Position numbers and translations under genes: made by a program | Notes under the pieces: model-generated | What the model saw: the letters and a program-made list of their open reading frames with translations, nothing else | Told to the model about the DNA's origin: nothing | Database searches by the model: none | Assembly: GCA_024234365.1 (NCBI GenBank) | Contig: JACKOK010000001.1 | Coordinates: 434,001 to 498,000 of the forward strand | DNA: 64,000 nucleotides | From: Pseudomonadales bacterium | Lineage (GTDB): Bacteria > Pseudomonadota > Gammaproteobacteria > Pseudomonadales > Pseudohongiellaceae | Reading direction: 5' to 3' | In this document: positions 53,237-61,860 of the stretch, piece after piece | How the letters are laid out: each line of letters starts with the position of its first letter | Numbering within the stretch: the first letter of the stretch is position 1

Positions 53237-53584
53237 GCGAAGGCAGCCCCAATGAGGGAAACAGTGGCCCCGGGGAAAACACCAGCCCGGGCCTCTTGTG
53301 TGCCTTGTTGGGCTGACGCTTTTGCTTATCATCCGGGGCACGCTCCGTTTTTGCCAGACTGAACAAGCGATTGCTGGCAGTTCGGGCTGCAGCCTGCCCT
53401 GCCTCAGGCCGAACAGGCCGTTTTTTTCGCGCTGGGTCCTGTCTGCACCCTGCCGGCACGGGTTTGCCGGTTTGCGGTGAATATCAAAATTTCCCCGACT
53501 GAAAATACGCATTTGAAACGCTCAGTGGAAGCTTGCCATTGCTCTGCTGCCTGCCATTGTGGAGACGGGCTGCGGCTTGATGCT
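53237..53584. other. Intergenic region without a recognisable gene
   Basis: The 348 bp between the DUF6265-like gene and the convergent small ORF hold only short, poorly composed frames. A GGCC-gaaca-GGCC element followed by seven T near 53408-53428 could be a weak terminator for the + strand. Confidence 0.4.
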
Positions 53585-53848
53585 TCAGTAGGCGGAAACC
53601 AGCTCGAAAGTGCCGCGATGAACCATGACGGCGCTTTCCTGGTCCAGGGACTCCAGACAGCTTGAACCTTTGAATTGGTACAGGCCGGGAGCCTGCGGTG
53701 AATAAGCGGAGCTGAGTGCCACGTTGGCCGGCATGGATTGCGCATCTGTGCTCAGGTCGGGGTTGTCTTCCGAGACGGAGAGAATGACCATTTCTCCGTT
53801 CATGCCGACGGCGACGATTGCTGTTGTCTCGTTAAATTTCACATCCAT
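53585..53848 (-). CDS. Small protein of unknown function (87 aa)
   Basis: A minus-strand frame begins MDVKFNETTAIVAVGMNGEMVILSV and ends TFELVSAY. GGGGAG and AGGA lie just before the ATG, and the composition is protein-like with an amphipathic beta pattern. There is no signal peptide or membrane helix, and no family is recognised. It is isolated between two non-coding gaps of more than 300 bp. Confidence 0.6.
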   Translation of the reverse strand: MDVKFNETTAIVAVGMNGEMVILSVSEDNPDLSTDAQSMPANVALSSAYSPQAPGLYQFKGSSCLESLDQESAVMVHRGTFELVSAY

Positions 53849-54177
53849 TCCTGCGCTCCCCTGTTGTCCGGGACCTGATCATGAAAAGAAAAAACCGGGT
53901 GTTTCATCTCGTCGAGTAACGAGAAGTGGAAAAACTGGATCAATAGGTTAACTAAAGAAGGGCGGTCGCTAAGTTAACAATTTGTAACATGGGCTCCTCT
54001 GCAGGCTAATAAATTCAAGGCCTATTAAAAATTGTTTAAAGGCGTTATTGACAGGATTTGTGTGCTTTTGTTTTCTTGCGCATAAAACAGAGCACGCTGT
54101 TTGTGCCGCAAGTGTTCGTTGCTGCAATGAAGGCCGCAATGAATAAAAATCCAGAATAAATTCACGTGTGAACAGTT
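53849..54177. other. AT-richer intergenic region upstream of the response regulator
   Basis: The 329 bp have clearly lower GC than the neighbours. An inverted GTTAAC pair (53947-53952 and 53973-53978) and a TTGACA at 54048-54053 without a good -10 are visible. It probably holds divergent promoters for the small ORF and the response regulator. Confidence 0.4.
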
Positions 54178-54927
54178 ATGAAGATGAAACAGCGAAGAAC
54201 GGCCTATCTGCTTGACGATGATGAGATCAACAGCTTGCTGCTGAAAGCCAATCTCGAAAAGAGTGGGTACGATTGTCACTGGTTTTCAGAAATAGAACGA
54301 ATGTTCGATAGTCTGAAAGACGAAAAATCCGTTGATGTCTTCATCCTGGATTACGACCTGGGAGGAAAGAAGGAGTCAGGGCTGGATGCGTGCAGACGCG
54401 TCAAGTCGGAGTATCGGAAACCCGTGGTCATGCTGACAGGAGACAGAAGTTCACCGACCGTGCTTGCCTGCATGGCTGTCGGTGCCGATCTGTACATCGA
54501 GAAGCCCTATGAGTTCGATCAGTTCCTGGCCAAGGTGAGTGCCATTATTCGTCTTTACGCCCGAATGCCGGAAACAAGTGAGATGAATGCGGTGAGCAGC
54601 AATCCCTTGCTGGAGGTGCTCAGTTGCAATGCCGGGGCGCGGGAGTTGAGCAACCGTGCCGGCAGCGTGGTGAGCCTGACAGAGAAAGAAATGGCTTTCT
54701 ACGAAATCATCTGTGCCAACGCGGGCTCCCATGTTTCAAGAGAAGAGGTCTACACGGGCATTTACGGACGGCAGATGGACCCCATGAGCCGGATCGTGGA
54801 TAACCTCGCGTGCAGGGTCAGGGCAAAGCTGCAGAAACTGAAAGTTCCGGTGGATATTCAGGTGATTCGCGGTGTTGGATATCGCGTGGTCGCACTGGTG
54901 ACGGACCGCGCGCAGCAGGAAGCCTAG
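54178..54927 (+). CDS. Response regulator with winged-helix output
   Basis: A 249-aa protein. The receiver domain begins TAYLLDDDEINSLLLKANLEKSG, with phosphoacceptor Asp in VFILDYDLGG (about residue 59), then VVMLTGD and the Lys of YIEKPYEF. The C-terminal OmpR-like DNA-binding domain (about 150-240) has VSLTEKEMAFYEIICAN and VIRGVGYRVVAL. The stop TAG is part of the left terminal repeat of the MITE-like element, so the last residues may have been altered by insertion, though the domain is complete. It likely forms a phosphorelay with the hybrid kinase beyond the element. Confidence 0.88.
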   Translation: MKMKQRRTAYLLDDDEINSLLLKANLEKSGYDCHWFSEIERMFDSLKDEKSVDVFILDYDLGGKKESGLDACRRVKSEYRKPVVMLTGDRSSPTVLACMAVGADLYIEKPYEFDQFLAKVSAIIRLYARMPETSEMNAVSSNPLLEVLSCNAGARELSNRAGSVVSLTEKEMAFYEIICANAGSHVSREEVYTGIYGRQMDPMSRIVDNLACRVRAKLQKLKVPVDIQVIRGVGYRVVALVTDRAQQEA

Positions 54928-55071
54928 CAGGCTGTTGAAAAACGTTTTCAAGGCAGCCAGTGCAAGGCAAAAACGAGCGAAAAAGCGCAGTTTATAACGG
55001 ATAAATGAGCATTTTGAGCTCGTTTTTAACGCCGCAATGGCAACGTAGATAGTTTTTCAACAGCCTGCTAG
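54924..55071. mobile_element. MITE-like element, 148 bp, with 20-bp perfect terminal inverted repeats
   Basis: CTAGCAGGCTGTTGAAAAAC at 54924-54943 is the exact reverse complement of 55052-55071. A second inverted pair, AAAAACGAGC/GCTCGTTTTT, sits inside (54969-54978, 55018-55027). CTAG at both outer ends could be a 4-bp target duplication. There is no coding capacity, so it would need a transposase in trans. It ends the response regulator frame and separates it from the hybrid kinase. Confidence 0.85.
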
Positions 55072-55094
55072 GGCCAGGCATTGCACCCTTCCGT

Positions 55095-56762
55095 GTGAGT
55101 GAACAGATGCGTGAGAACCTTCCTTCAATGATCGCTGAAATTACCCAGCGTTATCAGAAAATATTTCCGATGACACTGCGTGTGAATGCCGGCGGCGAAG
55201 TGGAATACGCGAGCCCTGCCTTTCTCCAGTTCACCGGCATCGCGCGCGGCCGCTTTCCTTTCATGGACTTCTTTATCCCGGACTCGCGTTTTCCGGCCAC
55301 AACGGCTGCCGAAGTTTTCTGCCGGGCTCGTGCCGGTCAGGTGCTGTTGTTTCTTGCCCGGGACAGAAGCGTTGCTCTGCGCGGCGAATTGATTGAAGAA
55401 CGTGACGGCGCCGCCAGCGTGTATTTCCTGCTCTGCTCGCCCAATCTGTCCTGGATGACAGAACAGGGCAAGGGGCAGGACATTGACCCTGCGCTGTTTC
55501 CGTTGCAGGACAATCAGCGCGAAACCTTCCACAGGCTGCGGGCTCTGGAGGTAGTCAACCAGGTTCAGGAGCAGAAGCTGCAGGCGCTCGTGCAGGAAAA
55601 CGCCAGAGCCCTGACCGCCAGTCAAAAGAAATCCCGTTTTGTCAGCCATATCAGCCATGAGCTGAGAACGCCGCTGAACGGCATTATTTCCTCCTTGCGA
55701 CTGGTGGCGGGGGAGCACAAACCGGTGTTGAAGAACCGCTTGATAGACATTGCATTGCGCTCCTCCCTGGTGCTTCTCGATGTTGTCAATGAAGTGCTGG
55801 ATTATTCAAAAATAGAACAGGGTGCCTATGGGGGTGGCAGCGCTCCGGTCAGGATACGGGAGTTGTTTCAGTCGATAGAGAGTGCCCTGCAGTCGCGGGC
55901 GTCCGAGCGCGGCATCCTGCTGGTGTTTGAGGTCGCCGGGGAGGTGCCGGATTCCTTTGTGAGCGATCGCAAAGCCTTGCTGAAAATCTTCAATAATCTG
56001 ATCGGCAATGCCATCAATTACTCCGACAGTGATGTGATTATCTGTTCGGTCGCTGTGAGCAGGAAAACGGATGCCGAGTGTACCCTGATGTTTCGTGTAG
56101 AGGATTTCGGTGTCGGCATTCGCCCGCAGGCGATGGAAAAACTTTTTGTGCCCTACTGGAGTGATGATCAGGGGCAGGCCATGCCCACCGGTACGGGGCT
56201 TGGCCTGCCCATTGTCAAGGACCTGGTCGAACGGCTGGGCGGGCATATACGCTGTGAATCCAGCGTGGGTGAGGGCAGTGCTTTTTACTTTCAGATCACG
56301 GTGCGTATTGCCCATGTGCATGCTTTGCCAACATCCCCCCATGGTGCCGAGATTGCCGACCATCGTTTGCGGGGAACGGTCCTGGTGGTGGATGACAATG
56401 CCATCAATGCAGAGGTGGCCAGGCACATGCTTGAGCGGCTTGGCCTCACGGTCAGCGTCTGTCTTTCAGGGGCGGAAGCGATTCAGGCGGTACGCGACAG
56501 GGTCTTCGATATTCTGTTTCTGGACATCAGCATGCCGGAGATGGATGGCATCGCCGTCACCGCTGTCATGCGCAATCTGCCCGCGTATCGGCATGCACCC
56601 ATTATCGCCATGACGGCCAATGTCGGCGAGGCAGACAGGCAGCGCTATCTTGCTGCCGGCATGGACGATGTGTTGGCCAAGCCCATCGAACCCCCTGAGC
56701 TGAGCGCGATCCTGAGGCAGTATCTGCCAACGGAAACGGACGGCAAGCGAGCACTGCCATGA
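55095..56762 (+). CDS. Hybrid sensor histidine kinase with C-terminal receiver
   Basis: A 555-aa soluble protein. A PAS-like N-terminus (about 20-125: LRVNAGGEVEYASPAFLQFTG) is followed by a coiled-coil linker (about 150-180) and HisKA with His in SHISHELRTPLNG. The HATPase has NLIGNAINYSD, VEDFGVGI and GTGLGLPIV. The receiver (about 430-545) has VLVVDDNAINAEVA, Asp in ILFLDISMPEMDG and Lys in LAKPIEP. It starts at GTG 55095 or ATG 55107; neither has a strong ribosome site, and the MITE ends only 23 nt upstream. The stop overlaps the next gene by 4 nt. Confidence 0.9.
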   Translation: MSEQMRENLPSMIAEITQRYQKIFPMTLRVNAGGEVEYASPAFLQFTGIARGRFPFMDFFIPDSRFPATTAAEVFCRARAGQVLLFLARDRSVALRGELIEERDGAASVYFLLCSPNLSWMTEQGKGQDIDPALFPLQDNQRETFHRLRALEVVNQVQEQKLQALVQENARALTASQKKSRFVSHISHELRTPLNGIISSLRLVAGEHKPVLKNRLIDIALRSSLVLLDVVNEVLDYSKIEQGAYGGGSAPVRIRELFQSIESALQSRASERGILLVFEVAGEVPDSFVSDRKALLKIFNNLIGNAINYSDSDVIICSVAVSRKTDAECTLMFRVEDFGVGIRPQAMEKLFVPYWSDDQGQAMPTGTGLGLPIVKDLVERLGGHIRCESSVGEGSAFYFQITVRIAHVHALPTSPHGAEIADHRLRGTVLVVDDNAINAEVARHMLERLGLTVSVCLSGAEAIQAVRDRVFDILFLDISMPEMDGIAVTAVMRNLPAYRHAPIIAMTANVGEADRQRYLAAGMDDVLAKPIEPPELSAILRQYLPTETDGKRALP

Positions 56763-57721
56763 GCGGGAGTGAATGCAGAACCCTGGCCCAGGATGATCTG
56801 GTTCTGGTGCTGAACCGGGAGGGGCTGGTGCTGGATGCCCTGGGCGCTGCCTGCCCGTTCCTGGAGCAGCCCGAAGCAGGTGGCGTGATCGGGCTCAGTA
56901 TCATGGAGGTGCTCCCGGCCGGCTGCGGACGCAGAATTGCGGACTATATCCGCAACTTCAATGGAAGTGAGATGCGGCGCCATCGCCTGAGCGACAGCGT
57001 GCTGCGCCATGGGGTTGAATTCACGCTGGCGGTGGAAATTCTTGCTTCCTCATCGCTGTCAGAAGCCTCGTCCTTCATCGTGACACTCAATCAGCTGGAG
57101 GCGGAGCGGGATACTCCCTTTGACAGCATCGCGAGGAACCGCCTGCTGTTTGCCGTCACCAATGCCTCTCGCGAACTCTATGGACGCCTGGAGCTTGTGG
57201 ATGCCATTCAGGCCGCTCTGGGACATCTGGGCATGGCCCTGGGGGTCGATCGTGCCTGCCTGAAAACGGTACATGGCGCGAGCAGTTGTACGGAAATAAG
57301 TTGCGTACTGCGCGCTCAGTGGGCTCTTGAAATGGATGTGGAAGTCAGCGCCACTGTGGATGCGGAGCCGGAGCCCTTGTCGCAATACAGGGGCTTTTGC
57401 AGGGATCTGCTGAACGGGAGTGTGGCCAAGGGCATTGTAAGCGGTTTGTCCGACCCGGTAAGCCGATGCTTCCTGGAATCCCGGTCTGTCCAGTCCATCC
57501 TGTTGTGTCCCCTGCTCGTGCAGGAAAGCCTGTGGGGCTTTGTCTGTTTCGAGGACAGAACCTTCAAGCGCAAATGGACCGGCGTGGAAGTGGGGATTCT
57601 TGGCTCCTTTGTCGGCATGATCCAGCAGAGGCTTGTGCGGGGTGAGGCGCAGATGCTGCTACATGAGGGCTATTGTGCCGCACCGGGTATCGAGGAGGTG
57701 CGGGCCTGCCTGTTATCCTGA
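56759..57721 (+). CDS. PAS/GAF-domain sensory protein without output domain
   Basis: A 320-aa soluble protein. The N-terminus (about 10-110) is PAS-like (VLNREGLVLDALG, GLSIMEVLPAG). A GAF domain (about 135-300) follows, with ASRELYGRLELVDAIQAALGHLGMALGVDRACL and LLCPLLVQESLWGFVCFED. No kinase, GGDEF or DNA-binding part follows. It is coupled to the hybrid kinase by a 4-nt overlap and may supply a ligand signal to it. It is convergent with, and overlaps by 9 nt, the glycosylase gene. Confidence 0.82.
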   Translation: MSGSECRTLAQDDLVLVLNREGLVLDALGAACPFLEQPEAGGVIGLSIMEVLPAGCGRRIADYIRNFNGSEMRRHRLSDSVLRHGVEFTLAVEILASSSLSEASSFIVTLNQLEAERDTPFDSIARNRLLFAVTNASRELYGRLELVDAIQAALGHLGMALGVDRACLKTVHGASSCTEISCVLRAQWALEMDVEVSATVDAEPEPLSQYRGFCRDLLNGSVAKGIVSGLSDPVSRCFLESRSVQSILLCPLLVQESLWGFVCFEDRTFKRKWTGVEVGILGSFVGMIQQRLVRGEAQMLLHEGYCAAPGIEEVRACLLS

Positions 57722-58306
57722 GCCTTTCTCCATCGATGTTGTCACGGCGCTGCGCAGCGCCGGCAATACCTCGGCCTCAAACCAGGGGTTGCGCTTCAGC
57801 CACAGCTGATTGCGCGGTGAGGGATGGGGAAGCGGGAAATAGCGCGGGCCAAAGCGTTGCCACTGCTGCACTGTCTCGGTCAGCGAGGCCGGGCGTTGCG
57901 GCAGGTAATACTGCTGGGCGTATTGCCCGATCAGCAGCACCAGGGAAACCTGTGGCAGTTGTGCCAGCAGTGGCGCATGCCATTGCGGTGCACATTCGGG
58001 CCGAGGAGGCAGATCGCCGGAGCGCCCCTTCCCCGGATAACAGAAGCCCATGGGCATGATGGCCACCCGGTTCTCGTCGTAAAACGTCTCCCTGTCCATC
58101 TGTAGCCATTCGCGCAGGCGCTTGCCGCTGGCATCGTCCCAGGGAATGCCGCTGGCGTGCACCTTGGTGCCCGGGGCCTGCCCGATAATCATCAGGCGCG
58201 CGCCGGGCTGGGCGCGTACCACCGGGCGGGGTCCCAGCGGCAGGTGTTCGGCGCACAGGTGGCAACTGCGCACCTGTACAAGCAACTCGTTCAGGGTATG
58301 GCTCAT
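57713..58306 (-). CDS. Uracil-DNA glycosylase superfamily protein
   Basis: A 197-aa protein. A CxxC near the N-terminus (CHLCAEHLPLGPRP) precedes motif 1, MIIGQAPGTKVHASGIPWDDASGKRLREWL, and the C-terminal HPSPRNQLWLKRNPWF carries the HPS motif of the UDG fold. It lacks the full four-Cys Fe-S set of family 4, so it belongs to the small UDG-like group of uncertain substrate. The likely role is removal of uracil or damaged bases. It is single and minus-strand. Confidence 0.85.
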   Translation of the reverse strand: MSHTLNELLVQVRSCHLCAEHLPLGPRPVVRAQPGARLMIIGQAPGTKVHASGIPWDDASGKRLREWLQMDRETFYDENRVAIMPMGFCYPGKGRSGDLPPRPECAPQWHAPLLAQLPQVSLVLLIGQYAQQYYLPQRPASLTETVQQWQRFGPRYFPLPHPSPRNQLWLKRNPWFEAEVLPALRSAVTTSMEKGSG

Positions 58307-58444
58307 GGCTCGTATCCGCTTGCTGAGTCTGCAGCCTAGCGGAATACCTTACTGAGCTTCAAGTGTGGCGTTTGACGCTCCAGAACATCGTTCCTATAGT
58401 CAGAAAGCCCCGGGTGAATACTGGAACGGGGCGGGAGCGATGTG

Positions 58445-58501
58445 ATGAGTGCGAGCAAGGGAATGCCCGGCACCGTCTCCGCGAGCAGGGCTGCCCCATG
58501 A
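58445..58501 (+). other. Possible 18-codon leader ORF coupled to the HlyD gene
   Basis: ATG 58445 encodes MSASKGMPGTVSASRAAP, with GGGAG about 7 nt upstream. Its TGA overlaps the HlyD ATG (ATGA). It could drive translation of the exporter genes. It lacks a double-glycine leader and so is not an evident bacteriocin. Confidence 0.3.
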
Positions 58502-59742
58502 GTGCGCAGAGTCTGTTCCGGGTGCAGGTGCTGCAACATACCGGGGGGGATCCGCTGGGCAGCGTACTGGTGTCCCGTACCCCGTTTTTTGCGCTTTGGA
58601 CGGTGCTGGCATTGGTTTTCATTGTTGCCGGGCTGGTTTTTGTACTGCGCGTACCCTTGAACCAGAGCGTGGTGGCGCGAGGGCACCTGGCCCCTTCGCA
58701 GGGTGCCGTGAAAGTGCTCAGCCCCTCTGCCGGCACGGTGTCGGGGGTCTATGTCCGTGAGGGGCAGGTGGTGCATGAGGGGCAACAGCTCGCCACGATC
58801 CGCCAGCCAGTGTTTGATGCCAGTGGTGAGGCCGGTGTGGACGAAGGCCTGCGCCAGCTGCAGGAGGAGCTGCAACGGCAACGCAATCGTGAGGCGCTGG
58901 TCCGGCAGGAATCCGCGCTGCGGCGCAGCTCTCTCGAAAGCCGCTGGCAGGCGGGGGAAGAGGAGCTGGCCCTGTTGCACGCCCAGCATGGTCTGCTGAC
59001 GCAGCGGCAGGCACTGGCCGAGGCGGAGCTGGCGCGGCAGTCGGTGCTGTACCGTCAGGGGGATATCGCACAGGCTCGTCTGGATCAGACGCGTGATGCC
59101 TTGTTGCAGATCGAACAGAGTGCAGTGTCGCTGCAATACGAGATTGCGCGCCAGGAATCCGGCAGAGCGGCGCTGCAGCACGAAATCAGGCAATTACCCG
59201 CGCAAAGGGAGCGGGAGCTGCTGGAGGTCGCAGGCGCGATTGCGCGTGTACACGAACGCGAGCAGCAACTGCGCCGGGACAGTGAGTTCAGCCTCATGGC
59301 GCCGGCAGATGGCATCGTCAACAATCTGCTGTTGCAACGCGGAGCTGCCGTGGACGCCCGGGTGCCCTTTCTCGACATCCTGCCCGGCGGCGCGGTGCTC
59401 GAGGCCCGGCTGTATCTGCCGTCCCGCGCTCTGGGCGAACTGGCCCCCGGGCAAACGGTTCTGCTTGCCCTGGATGCTTACCCGGCTCGTCAATACGGCT
59501 ATTTTTCCGCGCGTGTGGAGTCTCTGGCCAATACCGCCGTGGATCCCCGGGAACACCTGTTACCCGTGGATATCCGCGAACCGGTCTATCTGTTGCGGGC
59601 GCGTCCGCTGAATGTTGAGAGCGAACGCATCACCCTGCGGGCCGGCATGCAGTTCACCGCCCATATCGTCACGGGGCGGCAGACCCTGTTTGCACGCATG
59701 GTCTCGCCGCTGCGCAGCATTGGGGGGCGTTTGTGGGGCTGA
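58498..59742 (+). CDS. HlyD-family secretion adaptor
   Basis: A 414-aa inner-membrane fusion protein. One TM (about residues 30-50) is followed by a lipoyl half-motif (LSPSAGTVSGVYVREGQVVHEGQQLATI), a coiled-coil hairpin (about 110-250, Arg/Glu/Gln-rich) and the second lipoyl half SLMAPADGIVNNLLLQRGAAVDARVPFLDI, ending in a beta barrel. It should link the peptidase-ABC exporter encoded next to an outer-membrane channel. ATG 58498 begins MSAQSLFRVQVLQ, the usual start of CvaA/HlyD-type adaptors. The stop overlaps the exporter start. Confidence 0.92.
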   Translation: MSAQSLFRVQVLQHTGGDPLGSVLVSRTPFFALWTVLALVFIVAGLVFVLRVPLNQSVVARGHLAPSQGAVKVLSPSAGTVSGVYVREGQVVHEGQQLATIRQPVFDASGEAGVDEGLRQLQEELQRQRNREALVRQESALRRSSLESRWQAGEEELALLHAQHGLLTQRQALAEAELARQSVLYRQGDIAQARLDQTRDALLQIEQSAVSLQYEIARQESGRAALQHEIRQLPAQRERELLEVAGAIARVHEREQQLRRDSEFSLMAPADGIVNNLLLQRGAAVDARVPFLDILPGGAVLEARLYLPSRALGELAPGQTVLLALDAYPARQYGYFSARVESLANTAVDPREHLLPVDIREPVYLLRARPLNVESERITLRAGMQFTAHIVTGRQTLFARMVSPLRSIGGRLWG

Positions 59743-61853
59743 GCTTCTCGCAGACTTCCCATGGCCTGCCCTGCATCCTTCAGGCGGAGCGTGCGGAATG
59801 CGGGCTCGCCTGTCTGGCGATGATTGCCGGCTATTACGGACATCGTGTCGATCTCAATACCCTGCGCCATGAATATCCGGTGTCCAGTCATGGGGCAAGC
59901 CTGAAAGAGCTGCTGCGCATTGCCGATGGGCTGCAGCTGCACTCGCGTGCGCTGCGGGTGGAGATGGAGGAGCTGGCGAGCGTGCAGACGCCGGCCATCC
60001 TGCACTGGGACCTGGACCATTTCGTGGTGCTGCGTGCGCTCGGGCAGCGACATGCCTGGGTGCACGACCCCGCCAGCGGTGAGCGTCGCTACACCCTGGC
60101 AGAACTGGGACGGCATTTTACCGGAGTGGCCATCGAGTGCGTGCCCGGACAGGATTTCAGGGCGCAGCATCGGCAGCGCCGCTCCCGCCTGCGTGAGCTG
60201 TTTACGGCGTTTCCGGGGTTTTATGGCAGTGTGCTGCAACTGTTTGCCCTGTCCCTGTTGATTCAGCTCGCGGGCATCGGTGCGGCCTTTCATCTGCAGC
60301 TGGTGATTGACGAGAGCATCAGCAAGGCGGATGCGGACCTGCTCACTGTGCTCAGCCTGGGTTTTGGTTTGCTGATGTTGATCCGCGTGGGCATGAGCTT
60401 TCTGCGTGGCACGGTGCAGATGTATTTCACCAATTTGCTTGGTTTCCAGATGGCGGGCAATGTCATGAACCATCTGATGCGATTGCCGGTTGATTTTTTT
60501 CTGAAGCGCCATGTGGGGGATCTGGTCTCCCGTTTCAGTGCCGTGCAGGAAATCCGCCGGCTGCTGAGTGAGGACATGATTACGGCGGCGCTGGATGGTC
60601 TGATGGCCGTGCTCGGCTTTGGTGTGCTGGTGCTGTTCAATGCCCGCCTCGCATTGATAGTGCTGCTGTTCGTATTTTTTACCATGCTGCTTAAACTGGG
60701 TGTATTGGTACCTATGCGTACCCGCTCGGAGCAGATGCTGGTGGCGGAAGCTCGCGCCGGCAGCACCTTTATGGAGAGCCTGCGCAGCATGGAAATGCTC
60801 AAATTCTATTGTCGGGAATTGCCGCGCATCTGGACCTGGCGACACCAGCTTGCCGAACAGATGAATGCCGGGGTGCAACTGCGCCGTCTCAGCCTGCGGG
60901 TGGAGGCGGGCTTTGGCCTGCTGGCAGGGCTGGAATATATTCTGGTGCTGCATCTGGCGGCAACACAGGTGCTGGCGGGGCAGATAAGCCTGGGGGTGAT
61001 GAGCGCGTTCCTGGCGCTGCGCTCCCAGTTCTCCAGTTCGGTGACCTCTTTTATCGACAAGCTGGTGCAACTGCGTCTGATGGGGCTGCAGCTTGAACGG
61101 GTATCGGATATCACCTGTGCGGAGACGGAATTTGCGGATTTTCGTCTGCCGGAAACCAGGGGCGCTTCACCTTGCTCCCTGTCACTGGAGAATGTCAGTT
61201 TTTCCTATGCCGGAGAGCGGCAGGCACTGCTGCAGGACTTGAGCCTGCATATCGAGGCAGGCGAAGTCGTGGCGCTTGTCGGTGAATCGGGTTCCGGCAA
61301 GTCCACTCTGCTGAAACTGTTGGGTGGCCTGTTGCCGCCGAGTGCGGGGGTGCTGAGGGTGAACGGTGAATCCTTGTCCGCCGAAGGGCTGCGGGCGCAT
61401 CGAGCTAGCTGCGCCGGGGTGTTGCAAACGGATCAGTTATTGTCCGGCACCCTGCGTGAGAATATCGTGCTCTATGCAGACGAGGTAGATGAACAGCGCT
61501 TGCAGCAGGCGGCGCGGATGGCAGGCGTTGACGAGTTCGTCGAGTCCTTGCCCATGGGCTATCGCTCGCTGGTAGGGGATATGGGCGCCAGCCTGTCGGC
61601 GGGGCAGGCGCAGCGCATTCTGCTGGCCCGGGCGTTCTATGCGGGGGCGGGGTTGCTGTTGCTGGATGAGGCTACCGCAAATCTGGATGCGGCACTCGAG
61701 ACGCATGTGCTGCAATCGGTGAGCAGCCTGGGCGTGACCACGGTCATGATCACGCACCGGGCCGCGCCGCTGCAGATTGCCTCCCGTGTGCTGCTCTGTC
61801 ACGGGGGGCGGGTGCGGGAGCTACCGAAAGAGTCGTTTCGGGAGCAAGGTTAA
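59733..61853 (+). CDS. Peptidase C39-containing ABC exporter (colicin V/bacteriocin type)
   Basis: A 706-aa protein of the CvaB type. The N-terminal C39 peptidase (about 10-140) has a Gln plus catalytic Cys in LQAERAECGLACLAMIA, His in WDLDHFVVL and Asp in VHDPASG, so it should cut after a double-Gly leader. A six-helix transmembrane domain spans about 160-450. The ATPase (about 480-700) has Walker A GESGSGKST, signature LSAGQAQRILLARA and Walker B LLLLDEATANLDA. The start is GTG 59733 inside the HlyD end. No outer-membrane channel gene or clear GG-leader precursor is adjacent. It is convergent with carbonic anhydrase. Confidence 0.94.
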   Translation: MGLSFSQTSHGLPCILQAERAECGLACLAMIAGYYGHRVDLNTLRHEYPVSSHGASLKELLRIADGLQLHSRALRVEMEELASVQTPAILHWDLDHFVVLRALGQRHAWVHDPASGERRYTLAELGRHFTGVAIECVPGQDFRAQHRQRRSRLRELFTAFPGFYGSVLQLFALSLLIQLAGIGAAFHLQLVIDESISKADADLLTVLSLGFGLLMLIRVGMSFLRGTVQMYFTNLLGFQMAGNVMNHLMRLPVDFFLKRHVGDLVSRFSAVQEIRRLLSEDMITAALDGLMAVLGFGVLVLFNARLALIVLLFVFFTMLLKLGVLVPMRTRSEQMLVAEARAGSTFMESLRSMEMLKFYCRELPRIWTWRHQLAEQMNAGVQLRRLSLRVEAGFGLLAGLEYILVLHLAATQVLAGQISLGVMSAFLALRSQFSSSVTSFIDKLVQLRLMGLQLERVSDITCAETEFADFRLPETRGASPCSLSLENVSFSYAGERQALLQDLSLHIEAGEVVALVGESGSGKSTLLKLLGGLLPPSAGVLRVNGESLSAEGLRAHRASCAGVLQTDQLLSGTLRENIVLYADEVDEQRLQQAARMAGVDEFVESLPMGYRSLVGDMGASLSAGQAQRILLARAFYAGAGLLLLDEATANLDAALETHVLQSVSSLGVTTVMITHRAAPLQIASRVLLCHGGRVRELPKESFREQG

Positions 61854-61860
61854 CCGGCTG

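Noticed and set aside
53408..53428. Intrinsic terminator with seven T after a GGCC hairpin
   Set aside because: The stem is only four to five base pairs, too weak to call on its own.
58445..58501. Bacteriocin precursor for the C39 exporter
   Set aside because: The encoded 18-residue peptide has no double-Gly leader and no mature part.
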